64,000 nucleotides of DNA from an uncultured Clostridia bacterium (GCA_947627015.1 CANQUL010000002.1:1-64000); one strand, 5' to 3'. Positions 32,071 through 42,971 are shown, numbered from the stretch's first letter. Made by a program: numbers and translations. The notes: generated from the letters alone by a model not told the origin.

Positions 32071-33377
32071 GCCTGTTCCTCCGTTGTCATCTGGTTATTG
32101 GCCATGAGGAATTCGAAGAGCTTGGTGACCTTGATGTCGCTCTCGAGATACGTCTTCTGGCGGGGATCCATCGTCTTTTTGTAGACTTCGGGCTCCTTGC
32201 CGACTTCGGCCGCCTGCTCGGCGATGCGCTTTTCCACCTCTTCCTCGGTCGCCTCGATGTTCTCGAGCTTTACGAGCTTTTCGACGATGAGCTGGTGCAG
32301 GACGTTCTTCTTCGCCTCTTCCTCGAAATTCTTTTTGTACTCCCCGCGCGAGGAACCGATGTAGCCGAGATAGTCGTCGAGCTTGATGCCCTGATACATG
32401 AGATTGTATTCCATGCGCTGCATGAGGGTCTCCTCCTCCGTCTCGATCATGGCGTCGGGAATCTCCGCCGTCGCATGCTCGGCAATGGCGGCGAGGACGG
32501 AGTTCTCCGTCTCGTTGCGCGAACGGTTTTCGGCATTCTTTTGGAGACGCTCCCGCACCTTGGCACGATAGGCCTCGAGGCTGTCCGACCCCATCTTCTT
32601 GCCGAATTCGTCGTTGAGTTCGGGAAGCACCTTCCCCGTGATCTTGTGAAGGGTCACGGCAAAGACCGCGGGCTTGCCCTTGAGCTCTTCTGCCTGATAG
32701 GACTCGGGAAACGTGACGTTCACGTCCCGCGTCTCGCCGATCTGCATGCCGACGACGCCCTCCTCGAAGCCCGGGATGAACTGCCCGGAACCGAGCTCGA
32801 GCTCGTAGCCCTTTGCGGAACCGCCCTCGAAGAGCTCGCCGCCGACCCGGCCCTCGAAGTCGATGGTCACGGTGTCATGAAGGGCGGCCGCACGGTCGGT
32901 GACTTCCACGCTCTCCGCGATGCGCTCGCGGACGGACTCGATCTCCCGGTCGACGTCGGCGTCCGTAACAGTATAATCGTAGCGGCGGATTTTTATACCT
33001 GTGTATTTCTCGATGGCGACATCGGGACGGACGGGGACGGTGGCAACGATGATGATGTTCCCGGCCGCAAGGTCGCTCCCCTCTCCCATTTCGAAGGAGC
33101 CCTGTCCGACGACCGTGAAGTTCTGCTTTTCGGCCTCGACGGTCTCATCGAAGTGCTCTTCGAGAAGGAGGTTGAGGGCGTCCTCATAGAAGAGGCCCTT
33201 GCCGTAGAAATTTTCGAGGATGTGCTTGGGGACCTTGCCCTTGCGGAATCCGTTGACTGCGTACTTGTGACGGGTCCTCAGGTATGCCTTGTCGTTGGCG
33301 GCGGTCCATTCGTCGGGTCCGAACGTCATGGTGATCTTGACGGTGCTCTTTTCAGCGGGGGTTGTCTGATACTTCAT
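32067..33377 (-). CDS. tig: Trigger factor
   Basis: [22 protein letters not shown]-like [35 protein letters not shown]. Confidence 0.96.
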   Translation of the reverse strand: MKYQTTPAEKSTVKITMTFGPDEWTAANDKAYLRTRHKYAVNGFRKGKVPKHILENFYGKGLFYEDALNLLLEEHFDETVEAEKQNFTVVGQGSFEMGEGSDLAAGNIIIVATVPVRPDVAIEKYTGIKIRRYDYTVTDADVDREIESVRERIAESVEVTDRAAALHDTVTIDFEGRVGGELFEGGSAKGYELELGSGQFIPGFEEGVVGMQIGETRDVNVTFPESYQAEELKGKPAVFAVTLHKITGKVLPELNDEFGKKMGSDSLEAYRAKVRERLQKNAENRSRNETENSVLAAIAEHATAEIPDAMIETEEETLMQRMEYNLMYQGIKLDDYLGYIGSSRGEYKKNFEEEAKKNVLHQLIVEKLVKLENIEATEEEVEKRIAEQAAEVGKEPEVYKKTMDPRQKTYLESDIKVTKLFEFLMANNQMTTEEQA

Positions 33378-33455
33378 AATCACTCCTAAATTTGCTTCGT
33401 ATGGTTTCGCACGGTATATTTTACCATAAAGCGCCCGAAAAGAAAAGCGTTTTTG

Positions 33456-33484
33456 TTTACATTTTTTTTGTTTTGAAGTATAAT
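33456..33484 (+). promoter_or_regulatory. Promoter TTTACA-N17-TATAAT upstream of rqcH
   Basis: tttaca 33456-33461, tataat 33479-33484. Confidence 0.7.
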
Positions 33485-33516
33485 GTTGATACCACATCCC
33501 CGGGAGGTACGGCAAA

Positions 33517-35166
33517 ATGCCGCAGGACGCCTTTACGCTCCGTCTCATTGCGGGCGAACTCGACAAGACGCTCGCCGGCGGACGCATCAACAAGATCGTG
33601 CAGCCCTCGAAGGACGAAGTGCACCTCATCCTCTATGCGGGAAGGACGTACCGGCTGATCCTGAGTGCCAACGCTTCCGACTGCGGCGCGTACTTCGACG
33701 ATGCCGATACGGAGAGCCCGCTCGTCGCACCCAACTTCTGCATGCTGCTCCGGAAGCACATCCTCGGCGCGCAGATCACCAAAGTCGCCCTCGTCGGGTT
33801 CGAACGCATCCTCGCCTTTACCCTTCTCGGCAGCACCGATTTTTCCCGTTCCGAAAAGACGTTATACCTCGAAGTGATGGGCAAGTACTCCAACCTCATC
33901 CTCACGGAAAACGGGGTCATCCTCGGCGCGCTCAAGACGACCGCCCTCGACGAGAACGTACGGCGCATCATCTTTCCGGGCGTCGGGTATGTACTTCCCT
34001 CCCCGCAGGACAAGACGGACCCGCGCGATGCAGAGGCCCTCGAAAACGTGCTCTCCGGGGCGGAAGGAGACCTCGGGCGGTACCTCTTTACCCGCGTTGC
34101 GGGACTTGCGCCTTCCACGGCCTCCTTCATTGCGGAGAGCTATGCGGGCGGAAGCCTCGCAGATCACGTCCGTGAATATATCTTTTCGGACATGGTATCC
34201 CCGTGCGTCGTCGAATGCGACGGCGTGCCCGTCGATTTCCATGCCCGTTTCCGCGAGGGAGGGATCCCCATGCCCACGCTGTCCGCGGCGCAGTCGTACT
34301 ACTACGGCATCCGCCGTGCGTCCGAACGGCGCGCCGCCGTACGCCGGACCCTCGCCGCCGCCGTCCATTCCGCCCTCAAAAAGCAGGAAAAGCGGCTCGC
34401 ACAGATCCTCGAACGGCAGACGGAATGCGCCGACTGCGAAACGCTCCGCATCAAGGGAGAGCTCCTTACGGCCAATTTGTACGCCCTCACCAAGGGCATG
34501 GGTGGGTGCGAGCTCGTCAATTGGTATGATCCCGCGGGAGGGACCGTGCGGATCGCGCTCGATCCCCGTCTCACTCCCTCCGAGAACGCACAGAGCTATT
34601 TCAAGCGGTACCGCAAGGCGCAGCGTACGCTTGCCGCCCTTGCCCCGCAGGAAACGGAGACGCGCACCGAACTCGAATATCTCAAGAGCCTTGCCGCGGC
34701 GATCGATTCGGCCGAGACGGAGGAGGACCTCGAATCCGCCAAAGAAGAACTCGAGGGAGCGGGGCTCATCCGGGCTCCCTCCGAGCGTCGCACGAAGAAG
34801 AAGGCGGAGATCCCCTTCCGCACCTTCGAGCGGGACGGATTCCGCATCTGTGCGGGACGGAACAATCTCCAGAACGACCGTCTCGTCCGCATGAGTTCGC
34901 CCGACGACCTCTGGCTGCACGCCCAACGCTATCACTCCTGCCATGTCGTCATCCGCACCGAGGGAAGAGAAGTCCCCCAAGACGTCCTGCAATTTGCCGC
35001 CGACCTCTGTGCGCGCTACTCCGATTCGAGCGGCGACCGCGTGCCCGTCGACTGCTGTCCCGTCAAGTTCGTCAAGAAGCCCAAGGGCGCCAAGGCAGGC
35101 TTCGTCACCTATTCCGGATTCATCACGCTCGCGGGCATACCTTCGACACCGAAGAGCGGCGCATAA
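33517..35166 (+). CDS. rqcH: RqcH / NFACT-family ribosome quality control factor
   Basis: LAGGRINKIVQPSKDEVHLILYAG, YLEVMGKYSNLILTE, DLWLHAQRYHSCHVVIRTEGREVPQDVLQFAA (NFACT-R). Confidence 0.95.
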   Translation: MPQDAFTLRLIAGELDKTLAGGRINKIVQPSKDEVHLILYAGRTYRLILSANASDCGAYFDDADTESPLVAPNFCMLLRKHILGAQITKVALVGFERILAFTLLGSTDFSRSEKTLYLEVMGKYSNLILTENGVILGALKTTALDENVRRIIFPGVGYVLPSPQDKTDPRDAEALENVLSGAEGDLGRYLFTRVAGLAPSTASFIAESYAGGSLADHVREYIFSDMVSPCVVECDGVPVDFHARFREGGIPMPTLSAAQSYYYGIRRASERRAAVRRTLAAAVHSALKKQEKRLAQILERQTECADCETLRIKGELLTANLYALTKGMGGCELVNWYDPAGGTVRIALDPRLTPSENAQSYFKRYRKAQRTLAALAPQETETRTELEYLKSLAAAIDSAETEEDLESAKEELEGAGLIRAPSERRTKKKAEIPFRTFERDGFRICAGRNNLQNDRLVRMSSPDDLWLHAQRYHSCHVVIRTEGREVPQDVLQFAADLCARYSDSSGDRVPVDCCPVKFVKKPKGAKAGFVTYSGFITLAGIPSTPKSGA

Positions 35167-35170
35167 AGAA

Positions 35171-35208
35171 AAAGCGGTTTGACTGTTCGTCAGACCGCTT
35201 TGATTTTT
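35171..35208 (+). terminator. Terminator downstream of rqcH
   Basis: aaagcggtttgac-tgttc-gtcagaccgcttt then tgattttt. Confidence 0.75.
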
Positions 35209-35218
35209 CAGACACGCA

Positions 35219-36142
35219 TCAAGAAAAGAGCGGGGTGGAGAGGTACCGGTCGCCGCCGTCGGGGAAGAGCACGACGACGGTCTTTCCCGCGAACTCCGGG
35301 CGCTTGGCCATGCGGATGGCCGCCCACAGCGCCGCGCCCGAGGAAATTCCCGCGAGGAAGCCCTCCTTGCCCACTTCCCGCGCACAAGAAAAGGCGTCCT
35401 CGTCGGCGACGGGAATGACTTCGTCGAGAATGTCGCGATTGAGCACTTGGGGTACAAAACCCGCGCCGATGCCCTGAATTTTATGCTTCCCCGCGACCCC
35501 CTTGGAGAGAACGGGCGAGGAGGCGGGCTCCACGGCGAAGATCTTAACGGCAGGATTCTGCGATTTGAGGAATTCCCCGACCCCCGTCACGGTGCCGCCC
35601 GTACCGACTCCGGCGACGAACGCGGCTACCATGCCCGCGGTGTCCTTCCAGATCTCCGGTCCCGTGGTCCTCCGATGGACGGCGGGATTGGCAGGATTGG
35701 TAAACTGTCCCATGATGACGCTGCCCGGGGTGCTCTCGCACAGTTCTTCCGCTTTTTTTATGGCTCCCTTCATGCCGGCGGCGCCTTCGGTCAGAACGAC
35801 CTCCGCCCCGTAGGCCTTTACGAGATTGCGGCGCTCCACGCTCATCGTCTCGGGCATGGTCAGAATGACCCGATAGCCCTTGGCGGCGCCGACGGCCGCA
35901 AGCCCGATGCCCGTGTTGCCCGACGTGGGTTCGATGATCGTCGCGCCCGGTTTGAGCCGTCCCGACTGCTCGGCGTCCTCGATCATCGCGAGGGCGACAC
36001 GGTCCTTGACGCTGCCGGCGGGGTTCGCGGATTCGAGTTTTGCATACAGCTTTGCCGTGAGCCCGTACGCCTTCTCGATGTGACAAAGTTCGACAAGAGG
36101 CGTATTTCCGATCGCCTCTGCCGCAGAATGAAAGAGTGACAT
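35219..36142 (-). CDS. cysK: Cysteine synthase A
   Basis: [53 protein letters not shown]. Confidence 0.96.
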   Translation of the reverse strand: MSLFHSAAEAIGNTPLVELCHIEKAYGLTAKLYAKLESANPAGSVKDRVALAMIEDAEQSGRLKPGATIIEPTSGNTGIGLAAVGAAKGYRVILTMPETMSVERRNLVKAYGAEVVLTEGAAGMKGAIKKAEELCESTPGSVIMGQFTNPANPAVHRRTTGPEIWKDTAGMVAAFVAGVGTGGTVTGVGEFLKSQNPAVKIFAVEPASSPVLSKGVAGKHKIQGIGAGFVPQVLNRDILDEVIPVADEDAFSCAREVGKEGFLAGISSGAALWAAIRMAKRPEFAGKTVVVLFPDGGDRYLSTPLFS

Positions 36143-36281
36143 AAATTGCCTCCTATGTTTTTTACATTATATCCCGCGCGCGCCGCAAAGTCAACCGTTT
36201 GAAACAACTTTTTTCGCGGACGGAGAAGAATTTTACAAGAGCAAGACAAGATATCCCCCACCCATGTTCGAAGGCACAAAG

Positions 36282-36307
36282 AAAAAACGGCCCGCAGGCC
36301 GTTTTTT
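36282..36307. terminator. Intrinsic terminator (can function on both strands)
   Basis: aaaaaacggcc-cgca-ggccgtttttt. Confidence 0.8.
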
Positions 36308-36322
36308 GATCCCAAGCGAAGG

Positions 36323-36973
36323 CTACTGCCGCGAACAGGCCTTGCCCTGCGGATAGAGCGGGAGTTCGAAGAATCCCGAGCAGACCTCCTGCGTGTATTC
36401 CTGTGCGGGCGGAATGGCGCAATAGCCGTAGCTCGGCACGAGAAGTTCGACCTGCATCGCGATCTTGAGGATGCAGGTGAGGCACGCGCTCAACGTGAAC
36501 GTTCCGTCGGCGTTGAAGGAGCCGTCGGGCGAGACGCTCGAAGCGACCGCCGTGACCGTATAGGGCATGACGGATGCCGGCGGGACATACATGAGGACGT
36601 CCTCGGTGATGGAGACGGAGCTCGTTGCGACGCCCTCCGTGCCGTTCGCGTCCACGTAGGCGATCTCGAGGGGAACGGTGACGGTCGCCTGCACGCGTGC
36701 ACAGCAGCCCTCCGGCTGCCGCTCGACGTTCAGGTTGGACACGGTACCCACCGATGAGGTCGAACGCGCACTGACGAAGGTCAGAGGATATGTAGGATTC
36801 GCGGGAGTGAACGAGGTCACGGCGGCGGTATAATTTTCAAGACGGGTCTGGATAATGCCCGCGTCGAAGATCTTTTCCGCCTGAATGCAGACCTTTTCGC
36901 ACAACCCGTTCAGCGGATTGCCCGTGATCGTGCCGGGGCAGTGGTCCGAGGAAAAATTGGAAAAGAAAGACAT
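36323..36973 (-). CDS. Cys-containing protein of unknown function (possible envelope/spore component)
   Basis: 216-aa continuous ORF with RBS; beta-rich sequence with spaced Cys residues; followed by terminator. Confidence 0.65.
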   Translation of the reverse strand: MSFFSNFSSDHCPGTITGNPLNGLCEKVCIQAEKIFDAGIIQTRLENYTAAVTSFTPANPTYPLTFVSARSTSSVGTVSNLNVERQPEGCCARVQATVTVPLEIAYVDANGTEGVATSSVSITEDVLMYVPPASVMPYTVTAVASSVSPDGSFNADGTFTLSACLTCILKIAMQVELLVPSYGYCAIPPAQEYTQEVCSGFFELPLYPQGKACSRQ

Positions 36974-37043
36974 TGATTACCTCCGTAAGACAACCGTTAT
37001 TCGGTTTACTGCATTGTATGCGGCGGGGCGGGGACTTTGTGCG

Positions 37044-37328
37044 TCACAGGAGGACCGTCTGGCCGATATACAGACAGTCGGTGCCGTTCTTTTGGCGGAA
37101 GACCGCGGGCGAACCGCAGAGAAGGCTCCTCGTCTCCCCTCCCCGCACCGTATAGAGATCGCCCGCGGCGGGCGGGATTTTGAGGACCTGCCCGAAAAAA
37201 GGCTCCTCCGTGAGACGGTTGTATACGGCGAGAAGACGGGGCGTGAGGCCGAAGGCTGCGGCACAGTCGGCGAGCGTCTGCCCCCGTTTGAGACGGTAGT
37301 ATGCGGGCACATCGAGGATCAGCTTCAT
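37044..37328 (-). CDS. LysM-domain protein
   Basis: YYRLKRGQTLADCAAAFGLTPRLLAVYNRLTEEPFFGQVLKIP. Confidence 0.75.
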   Translation of the reverse strand: MKLILDVPAYYRLKRGQTLADCAAAFGLTPRLLAVYNRLTEEPFFGQVLKIPPAAGDLYTVRGGETRSLLCGSPAVFRQKNGTDCLYIGQTVLL

Positions 37329-37384
37329 ACAACTATCGTATGCGCATGTTCATAAAACGGTGCATCCCGCGAATACAATAAGGC

Positions 37385-38917
37385 ATGAACTTGTACAAGA
37401 CCGCCGCCATCGTCACCGTGTTCACCGCCTTCGAACACGGGCTCGGCTTTCTCTACCGCATTCTCCTCTCCCGCATGCTCGGCCCCGAGGGGCTGGGCGT
37501 CTATCAGGTCGGACTCACCGTGTTTGCCGTCTTTCTGACCGTCTGCTCGAGCGGCATGCCCATCACGCTGTCGCGCGTCATCTCCAAGCACCGGGCGCAC
37601 GGTTCCCTCGAGGGCGAACAGCGCGCGACGACGGCCGCCATCCTCATGACGGCGCTCTTTGGGCTCGCCGTGACCCTCTTTCTCTTTGCCCTCCGCGGAC
37701 CCTTCACCCGCGTCTTCTCAGACCCCCGTTGCGCCGACGTCTTTTATATCCTCCTCTTCAGCTTATCTTTCACCTCCGTCTATGCCATTCTCCGCGGAAG
37801 TTTCTGGGGGAATAAGCGATTCTTCGCCTACTCCGTCATCGAACTCATCGAAGAGATCGTCATGATCGCGGCGGGCATCTTTCTGCTGCTCTTCGGCGGC
37901 TCGGGGATCGCGGACGCCAACAAGGCCGCCGTCGCCGTGCTCCTCTCCTATCTCGCTTCCTTCTCCATCGCCCTCTTCTACTTCTTCCGGAAGGGCGGGC
38001 GGCTGCGGTCGCCGCGCGGGGAGATGAAGCCGCTCGCAAAGAGCGCACTGCCCGTCACCGTGATGCGCACATCCTCCTCTCTCGTCAACTCGGCGGTCTC
38101 GGTGATCTTCCCCGCCCGTCTCATGGCGTCGGGCATGTCCTCGTCGCGGGCCATGAGCGCGTACGGCATCGTCGGCGGCATGGTCATGCCCGTCCTGATG
38201 GTCCCCAGCTCGCTCATCAGCTCCATCGCGTTGGTGCTCGTTCCCGAACTCTCCGAGAGCTATTACCGCGGGGAACGGGAGAAGCTGTCCCGCCTCGTCA
38301 AGCGGGCCGTCGAGACGACGCTGCTCATCGCGGGCGCGCTCGTCCCGCTCTACTGCGCCTGCGGGGAAGGGATCGGCATCCTGCTGTATTCCAACGCCGA
38401 GAGCGGAAAACTCATCGCGGCGGGCGCGCTCATCCTCATTCCCATGAGCATCACGCTCATCTCGACGAGCCTGCTCAACTCCATGGGCTGCGAACGGGCC
38501 ACCCTGCTCTTTTTCCTGCTCGGCTCGGCCGCCATGCTCGCGATCGTGTGGTTTCTGCCCGCCCGTCTCGGGAGCGCGGCGCTGCTCGTCGGCATGGCCG
38601 CGGACTATTCGGTGACCGCGCTCTGTTCGCTCGTTCTTCTTATAAAAAAGACGGGAAGGCTGCACATGGGGAAGTACCTCCTTCGGCTCGCACTCATCGT
38701 TTTGCTGTGCTCTGTCTTGGGCATGGGTATGCGCTCGGCGCTCATGCTGCTTCTTGACTACGTCTGGGCGCTCGCGATCACCATGCTCTTTACGGGCGGG
38801 ATCGAAGTGCTGCTCATCCATGCCTGCAAGCTCTTTGACTTCCGTGCCGCATTCGCAAAATTCTTTTCGGGGAGACGGAAAAACCCAAAATCCGAAAGAA
38901 AGCGCGCCGCTTCGTAA
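37385..38917 (+). CDS. spoVB: Stage V sporulation protein B / MATE-MurJ-like polysaccharide flippase
   Basis: GFLYRILLSRMLGPEGLGVYQVGLTVFAVFLTVCSSGMPITLSRVISK and ~14 TM segments. Confidence 0.85.
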   Translation: MNLYKTAAIVTVFTAFEHGLGFLYRILLSRMLGPEGLGVYQVGLTVFAVFLTVCSSGMPITLSRVISKHRAHGSLEGEQRATTAAILMTALFGLAVTLFLFALRGPFTRVFSDPRCADVFYILLFSLSFTSVYAILRGSFWGNKRFFAYSVIELIEEIVMIAAGIFLLLFGGSGIADANKAAVAVLLSYLASFSIALFYFFRKGGRLRSPRGEMKPLAKSALPVTVMRTSSSLVNSAVSVIFPARLMASGMSSSRAMSAYGIVGGMVMPVLMVPSSLISSIALVLVPELSESYYRGEREKLSRLVKRAVETTLLIAGALVPLYCACGEGIGILLYSNAESGKLIAAGALILIPMSITLISTSLLNSMGCERATLLFFLLGSAAMLAIVWFLPARLGSAALLVGMAADYSVTALCSLVLLIKKTGRLHMGKYLLRLALIVLLCSVLGMGMRSALMLLLDYVWALAITMLFTGGIEVLLIHACKLFDFRAAFAKFFSGRRKNPKSERKRAAS

Positions 38918-38955
38918 ATTTTGCCGAAATTTTGCGAAATTCCCCGTTTCGAATG

Positions 38956-38984
38956 TTGCCTTGGAGAGAAAATCGTGGTATAAT
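38956..38984 (+). promoter_or_regulatory. Promoter TTGCCT-N17-TATAAT upstream of pgi
   Basis: ttgcct 38956-38961, tataat 38979-38984. Confidence 0.65.
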
Positions 38985-39016
38985 AGGGAAGCAAAACCAA
39001 AACGGAGGATCCCCCT

Positions 39017-40444
39017 ATGAAACTGACGGAAACGCGCAAGAAGGAACTGCGCATCACGGTGGATTACACCAACATGACCGATAAATATCTCGGCGACAAG
39101 GGCATTTCGCACAAGACCATCGAGGCACACCGCAAGATCGCGCGCGCCGCGCACGCCTATCTCGCCGAAAACCGCGGCAAGGACGAACTGTACACGGGCT
39201 GGACCGAACTCCCCTACAATCAGGACGAGATCGTCGCAGACATTCTCGAGACGGCCAAGGCAGTCCGCAAGAAGTTCGAATACTTCGTCGTGCTCGGCAT
39301 CGGCGGATCGGCGCTCGGCCCCATCATGGCCTTCCGTGCGCTCTGCCATCTGCATTATAACGACCTCCCCCGCTCCAAGCGCAAGGGGCCCAAGTTCTAT
39401 GTCGAGGACAACGTCGACCCCGTCCGCATGAAGGAGCTGCTCGACGTCATCGACATCAAAAAGACGTGCTTCAACGTCATCTCCAAGTCGGGCGCCACGA
39501 GCGAGACGATGGCGCAGTACCTCATCATCTCCGATCTGCTCAAAAAGGCGGGCGAGAACGTCAAGGACCACCTCATCTTTACGACGGACGCCGCGCGCGG
39601 CAATCTCGTCAAGATCTCCAAGGAGCTCGGCGGCGTAAAGAGCTACGTTCTCCCCGACGGCGTGGGCGGCAGATTCTCCGAACTCTCCCCAGTAGGACTT
39701 CTCCCCGCGGCCGTTCTCGGCATCGATATCAAGGCCATGCTCAAGGGTGCGGCCGCCATGGATAAGTTCTGCAAGTCCCCCGACCTCTACAAGAATCCCG
39801 CGCTCATGCTTGCGACCCTGCAATACATCGCCATGCAGGACGGCAAGAACATCAACGTGATCATGCCCTATTCGGACAATCTCCAATACGTCTCCGACTG
39901 GTTCGCCCAGCTGTGGGCGGAATCGCTCGGCAAGAACATCACCCTCGACGGGAAGCCCTGCCACGTCGGCCAGACGCCCGTGAAGGCGCTCGGCGTGACC
40001 GACCAGCACTCGCAGGTCCAGCTCTACACCGAGGGCCCGTATGACAAGGTCATCACCTTCCTCTCCGTCGGGAGCTACAAGGAAAAGACCCCCATCCCGC
40101 GCGGCTGCGAGAACATCCCCGACGTCTCCTTCCTCGGCGGACACACGATGGAAGAGCTCATTCAGGCCGAAAACGTGGCGACGGCCTATGCCCTCACCAA
40201 GGCGGGACGGCTCAATTACACCGTCTTCCTGCCCGAAGTCAACGAGTACACGCTCGGCCAGTTGCTCTTCCTTTTTGAGATGCAGACCGCGTACACGGGT
40301 GCTATGTTCAACATCGACACCTACAATCAGCCCGGCGTGGAGGCGGGAAAGAAGGCGACGTTCGCCCTGCTCGGGAAGCCCGGCTACGAGCTCCAGCGCC
40401 GCGACCTCGCGAGCACGGGCTCGGATGCCGAATTCATGATCTGA
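39017..40444 (+). CDS. pgi: Glucose-6-phosphate isomerase
   Basis: VVLGIGGSALGPIM, VISKSGATSETMAQY, DQHSQVQLYTEGPYDKVITFL. Confidence 0.94.
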   Translation: MKLTETRKKELRITVDYTNMTDKYLGDKGISHKTIEAHRKIARAAHAYLAENRGKDELYTGWTELPYNQDEIVADILETAKAVRKKFEYFVVLGIGGSALGPIMAFRALCHLHYNDLPRSKRKGPKFYVEDNVDPVRMKELLDVIDIKKTCFNVISKSGATSETMAQYLIISDLLKKAGENVKDHLIFTTDAARGNLVKISKELGGVKSYVLPDGVGGRFSELSPVGLLPAAVLGIDIKAMLKGAAAMDKFCKSPDLYKNPALMLATLQYIAMQDGKNINVIMPYSDNLQYVSDWFAQLWAESLGKNITLDGKPCHVGQTPVKALGVTDQHSQVQLYTEGPYDKVITFLSVGSYKEKTPIPRGCENIPDVSFLGGHTMEELIQAENVATAYALTKAGRLNYTVFLPEVNEYTLGQLLFLFEMQTAYTGAMFNIDTYNQPGVEAGKKATFALLGKPGYELQRRDLASTGSDAEFMI

Positions 40445-40470
40445 CCTTTGAGCCCAAATGGTTAATGACA

Positions 40471-40514
40471 GAAAAGGAGCGCCCGACGGCAGTTGCCGTC
40501 GGGCGCTCCTTTTC
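40471..40514. terminator. Bidirectional intrinsic terminator
   Basis: gaaaaggagcgcccgacggca-gt-tgccgtcgggcgctccttttc between convergent pgi and khpA. Confidence 0.9.
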
Positions 40515-40524
40515 TTCGGCGGAG

Positions 40525-40767
40525 TTACTCCGCTTCTCGTTCCCTAATATCGATCTCGTACTTCTTGCTGTCACGGGGGGTCTTGGCGCGCACGAGCGTG
40601 CGGATCGCCTTGGCGATCTTGCCTTGCTTGCCGATGACCTTGCCCATGTCCGACCCCTCGAGAAGCACGGTGATGACGATGGCGTCCTCCTTCTCCTCGA
40701 CGGTGTACTCGACCTTATCCTTCTCCTCGGCGAACTGGCCGACGAGATACTTTACGAGTTCCAACAT
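40525..40767 (-). CDS. khpA: KH-domain RNA-binding protein KhpA
   Basis: VLLEGSDMGKVIGKQGKIAKAIRTLV; downstream of rpsP. Confidence 0.9.
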   Translation of the reverse strand: MLELVKYLVGQFAEEKDKVEYTVEEKEDAIVITVLLEGSDMGKVIGKQGKIAKAIRTLVRAKTPRDSKKYEIDIREREAE

Positions 40768-40852
40768 CTTAAAAACCTCCTGTAATCAGAGTGTGCATTC
40801 GAAACAAAGCGATTCCTTTCGGACATGGGTGCCGCGAATGCTGTCCGCATGC

Positions 40853-41146
40853 TTACTTCTTCTTTTTCTTGCCCTTGGTCTTGGCGGGGGAGAGTTTGTC
40901 GCTCTTTTCCACGGCGCCGGCCTTGACAAGGAGATTCCTGACCGTCTCGGTGGGCTGGACACCCTTGGCGAGCCATTCCTTGGCAAGCTCGGTGTCGACT
41001 TCAAGCGTCACGGGGTTGGATCTCGGATCGTAGAACCCGATCTTCTCGATGTACTCGCCCGTCGCCGCCTTGCGCGCGTCAACGACCACGATACGGTAGA
41101 CGGGAGACTTTTTGTCGCCCATACGCACCAATCTCATTTTGACCAT
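40853..41146 (-). CDS. rpsP: 30S ribosomal protein S16
   Basis: MVKMRLVRMGDKKSPVYRIVVVDARKAATGEYIEKIGFYDPR. Confidence 0.97.
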   Translation of the reverse strand: MVKMRLVRMGDKKSPVYRIVVVDARKAATGEYIEKIGFYDPRSNPVTLEVDTELAKEWLAKGVQPTETVRNLLVKAGAVEKSDKLSPAKTKGKKKKK

Positions 41147-41195
41147 ATTTGTTACCTCCGATTGATTTTCGATTTTTTATTTTATGTCTGTATGA

Positions 41196-42515
41196 TCAGA
41201 AGGGAAGGCGGAACCTGCCCTTACCGCTCTTCATGCGCTTCATGAGCTCCTTGGTCTGTTCGAACTGCTTCAGGAGCTGGTTGACGTCCTGCACCGTGGT
41301 GCCCGACCCAAGCGCGATGCGGCGCTTCCTCGACGATGCGATGATCTGCGGATTGTCGCGTTCCTTGGGGGTCATGGAGAGGATGATGGCGCGGATGCGC
41401 TCGAGCTTCTTTTCGTCGATATCCCCCTCGCGGATGCCGAGCTTGCCCGCACCGGGGAGCATGCTCATCACGGCGTTGGCGCCGCCCATCTTTTTGAGCG
41501 TCTCGAACTGCGCAAGGTAATCGGACAGCGTGAAGGAATTTTCGCGCATCTTTTTTTCGAGGGCCTTGGCCTGCTGTTCGGAAACGGCCTGCTGCGCCTT
41601 TTCGATAAGAGACAGCACGTCCCCCATGCCGAGGATGCGGCTCGCCATACGGTCGGGGTAGAAGGGCTCGAGGTCGGTGAGTTTTTCTCCCGTCCCGACG
41701 AACTTGATGGGCTTGCCCGTGACTGCCTTGATGGAGAGGCATGCGCCGCCGCGGGTGTCGCCGTCGAGCTTGGTGAGGATGACGCCCGTGACGTTGAGAC
41801 GGGTGTTGAAGGTCTCGGCCACGTTGACCGCGTCCTGCCCCGTCATGGCGTCGACGGTGAGAAGGATCTCGGTGACCGCCACCTCTTTGGCGATGTTCTC
41901 GAGCTCCTGCATGAGCTTTTCATCGATGTGGAGACGGCCCGCCGTATCGATCACGACGGTGTCATACCCCATCTTCTTGGCATAGGCGACGGCCTCTTTC
42001 GCCGTCTTGACGGGATCCTGCGTCCCCCGTTCGAACACCTCGGCGCCCGCCTTTCCCCCCACGACCTTGAGTTGGTCGATGGCCGCGGGACGGTAAATGT
42101 CGCATGCGGCGAGGAGCGGCTTTTTGCCCTGCTTTTTGAGCTGGATGGCAAGTTTTGCGCACATCGTCGTCTTGCCCGCGCCCTGAAGGCCGCACATCAT
42201 GATGACCGTGGGCGGGTTGGATGCGACTTCGAGCTTTGCGTTGGAAGGCCCCATGAGGGCGATGAGCTCATCGTTGACAATCTTGATGACCTGCTGGGCG
42301 GGGTTGAGGCTTTCGAGGACCTGCTGCCCCACGGCCTTTTCGGAGACGTCGGCGATAAAGCTCTTTACGACCTTTAAGTTGACGTCGGCCTCGAGGAGAG
42401 CGACGCGCACCTCGCGCATGGCCGAACGGATCTCGAGTTCGGTGAGCTGCCCGCGCTTGGTGAGCTTGGAAAAGATATGGTTGAGACGCTCGGAGAGCGA
42501 TTCGAAGAGTGCCAT
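41196..42515 (-). CDS. ffh: Signal recognition particle protein Ffh
   Basis: MCGLQGAGKTTMCAKLA, DTAGRLHIDEKLMQE, TKLDGDTRGGACLS, M-domain. Confidence 0.97.
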   Translation of the reverse strand: MALFESLSERLNHIFSKLTKRGQLTELEIRSAMREVRVALLEADVNLKVVKSFIADVSEKAVGQQVLESLNPAQQVIKIVNDELIALMGPSNAKLEVASNPPTVIMMCGLQGAGKTTMCAKLAIQLKKQGKKPLLAACDIYRPAAIDQLKVVGGKAGAEVFERGTQDPVKTAKEAVAYAKKMGYDTVVIDTAGRLHIDEKLMQELENIAKEVAVTEILLTVDAMTGQDAVNVAETFNTRLNVTGVILTKLDGDTRGGACLSIKAVTGKPIKFVGTGEKLTDLEPFYPDRMASRILGMGDVLSLIEKAQQAVSEQQAKALEKKMRENSFTLSDYLAQFETLKKMGGANAVMSMLPGAGKLGIREGDIDEKKLERIRAIILSMTPKERDNPQIIASSRKRRIALGSGTTVQDVNQLLKQFEQTKELMKRMKSGKGRFRLPF

Positions 42516-42935
42516 TTATTCCTCCTGACCGAGATCGATGGCCTCGCCGACCGATACCATGTCCGCGATCGCCTTGATCTCTTCGGATAATTCGGGGTGG
42601 GCTTCGGCAAATTGTTCCATCGCCCGGGTCACGCGCGTCATCATCTCCGATACCGCAAGATCATAGCGTTTCGTCATTTCGCCGAAGTGCAGCTTTTTCT
42701 CATAGGAATCGAGCAGCCGGCGGCTCGTCTTGAGCGTGTCGGAGACGGCCTGCTTGGAGATCCCCTTCTGCTCCGCGATCTCGGAGAGCGAGAGGTCGAG
42801 CGCATAGTACTGCTCGCAGATCTCGCGGCGGGTCTCGGTGAGAAGAGGGCCGTAGATGTCCCACAGCTGCAGATACCTGAGATGCTCGCCCTTGGGAACG
42901 GACTCCGGCGTTCCCTTGATGGTCGCGATAGGCAT
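42516..42935 (-). CDS. ylxM: YlxM-like HTH protein associated with ffh
   Basis: QLWDIYGPLLTETRREICEQYYALDLSLSEIAEQKGISKQAVSDTLK; adjacent to ffh. Confidence 0.85.
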   Translation of the reverse strand: MPIATIKGTPESVPKGEHLRYLQLWDIYGPLLTETRREICEQYYALDLSLSEIAEQKGISKQAVSDTLKTSRRLLDSYEKKLHFGEMTKRYDLAVSEMMTRVTRAMEQFAEAHPELSEEIKAIADMVSVGEAIDLGQEE

Positions 42936-42971
42936 CGTTTCCCCTCCCGTCAAGCTGAATTCCTTGACCTA

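Noticed and set aside
37763-40144. 793-aa minus-strand ORF opposite spoVB and pgi
   Set aside because: Antisense to two convincing genes; spans their intergenic promoter.
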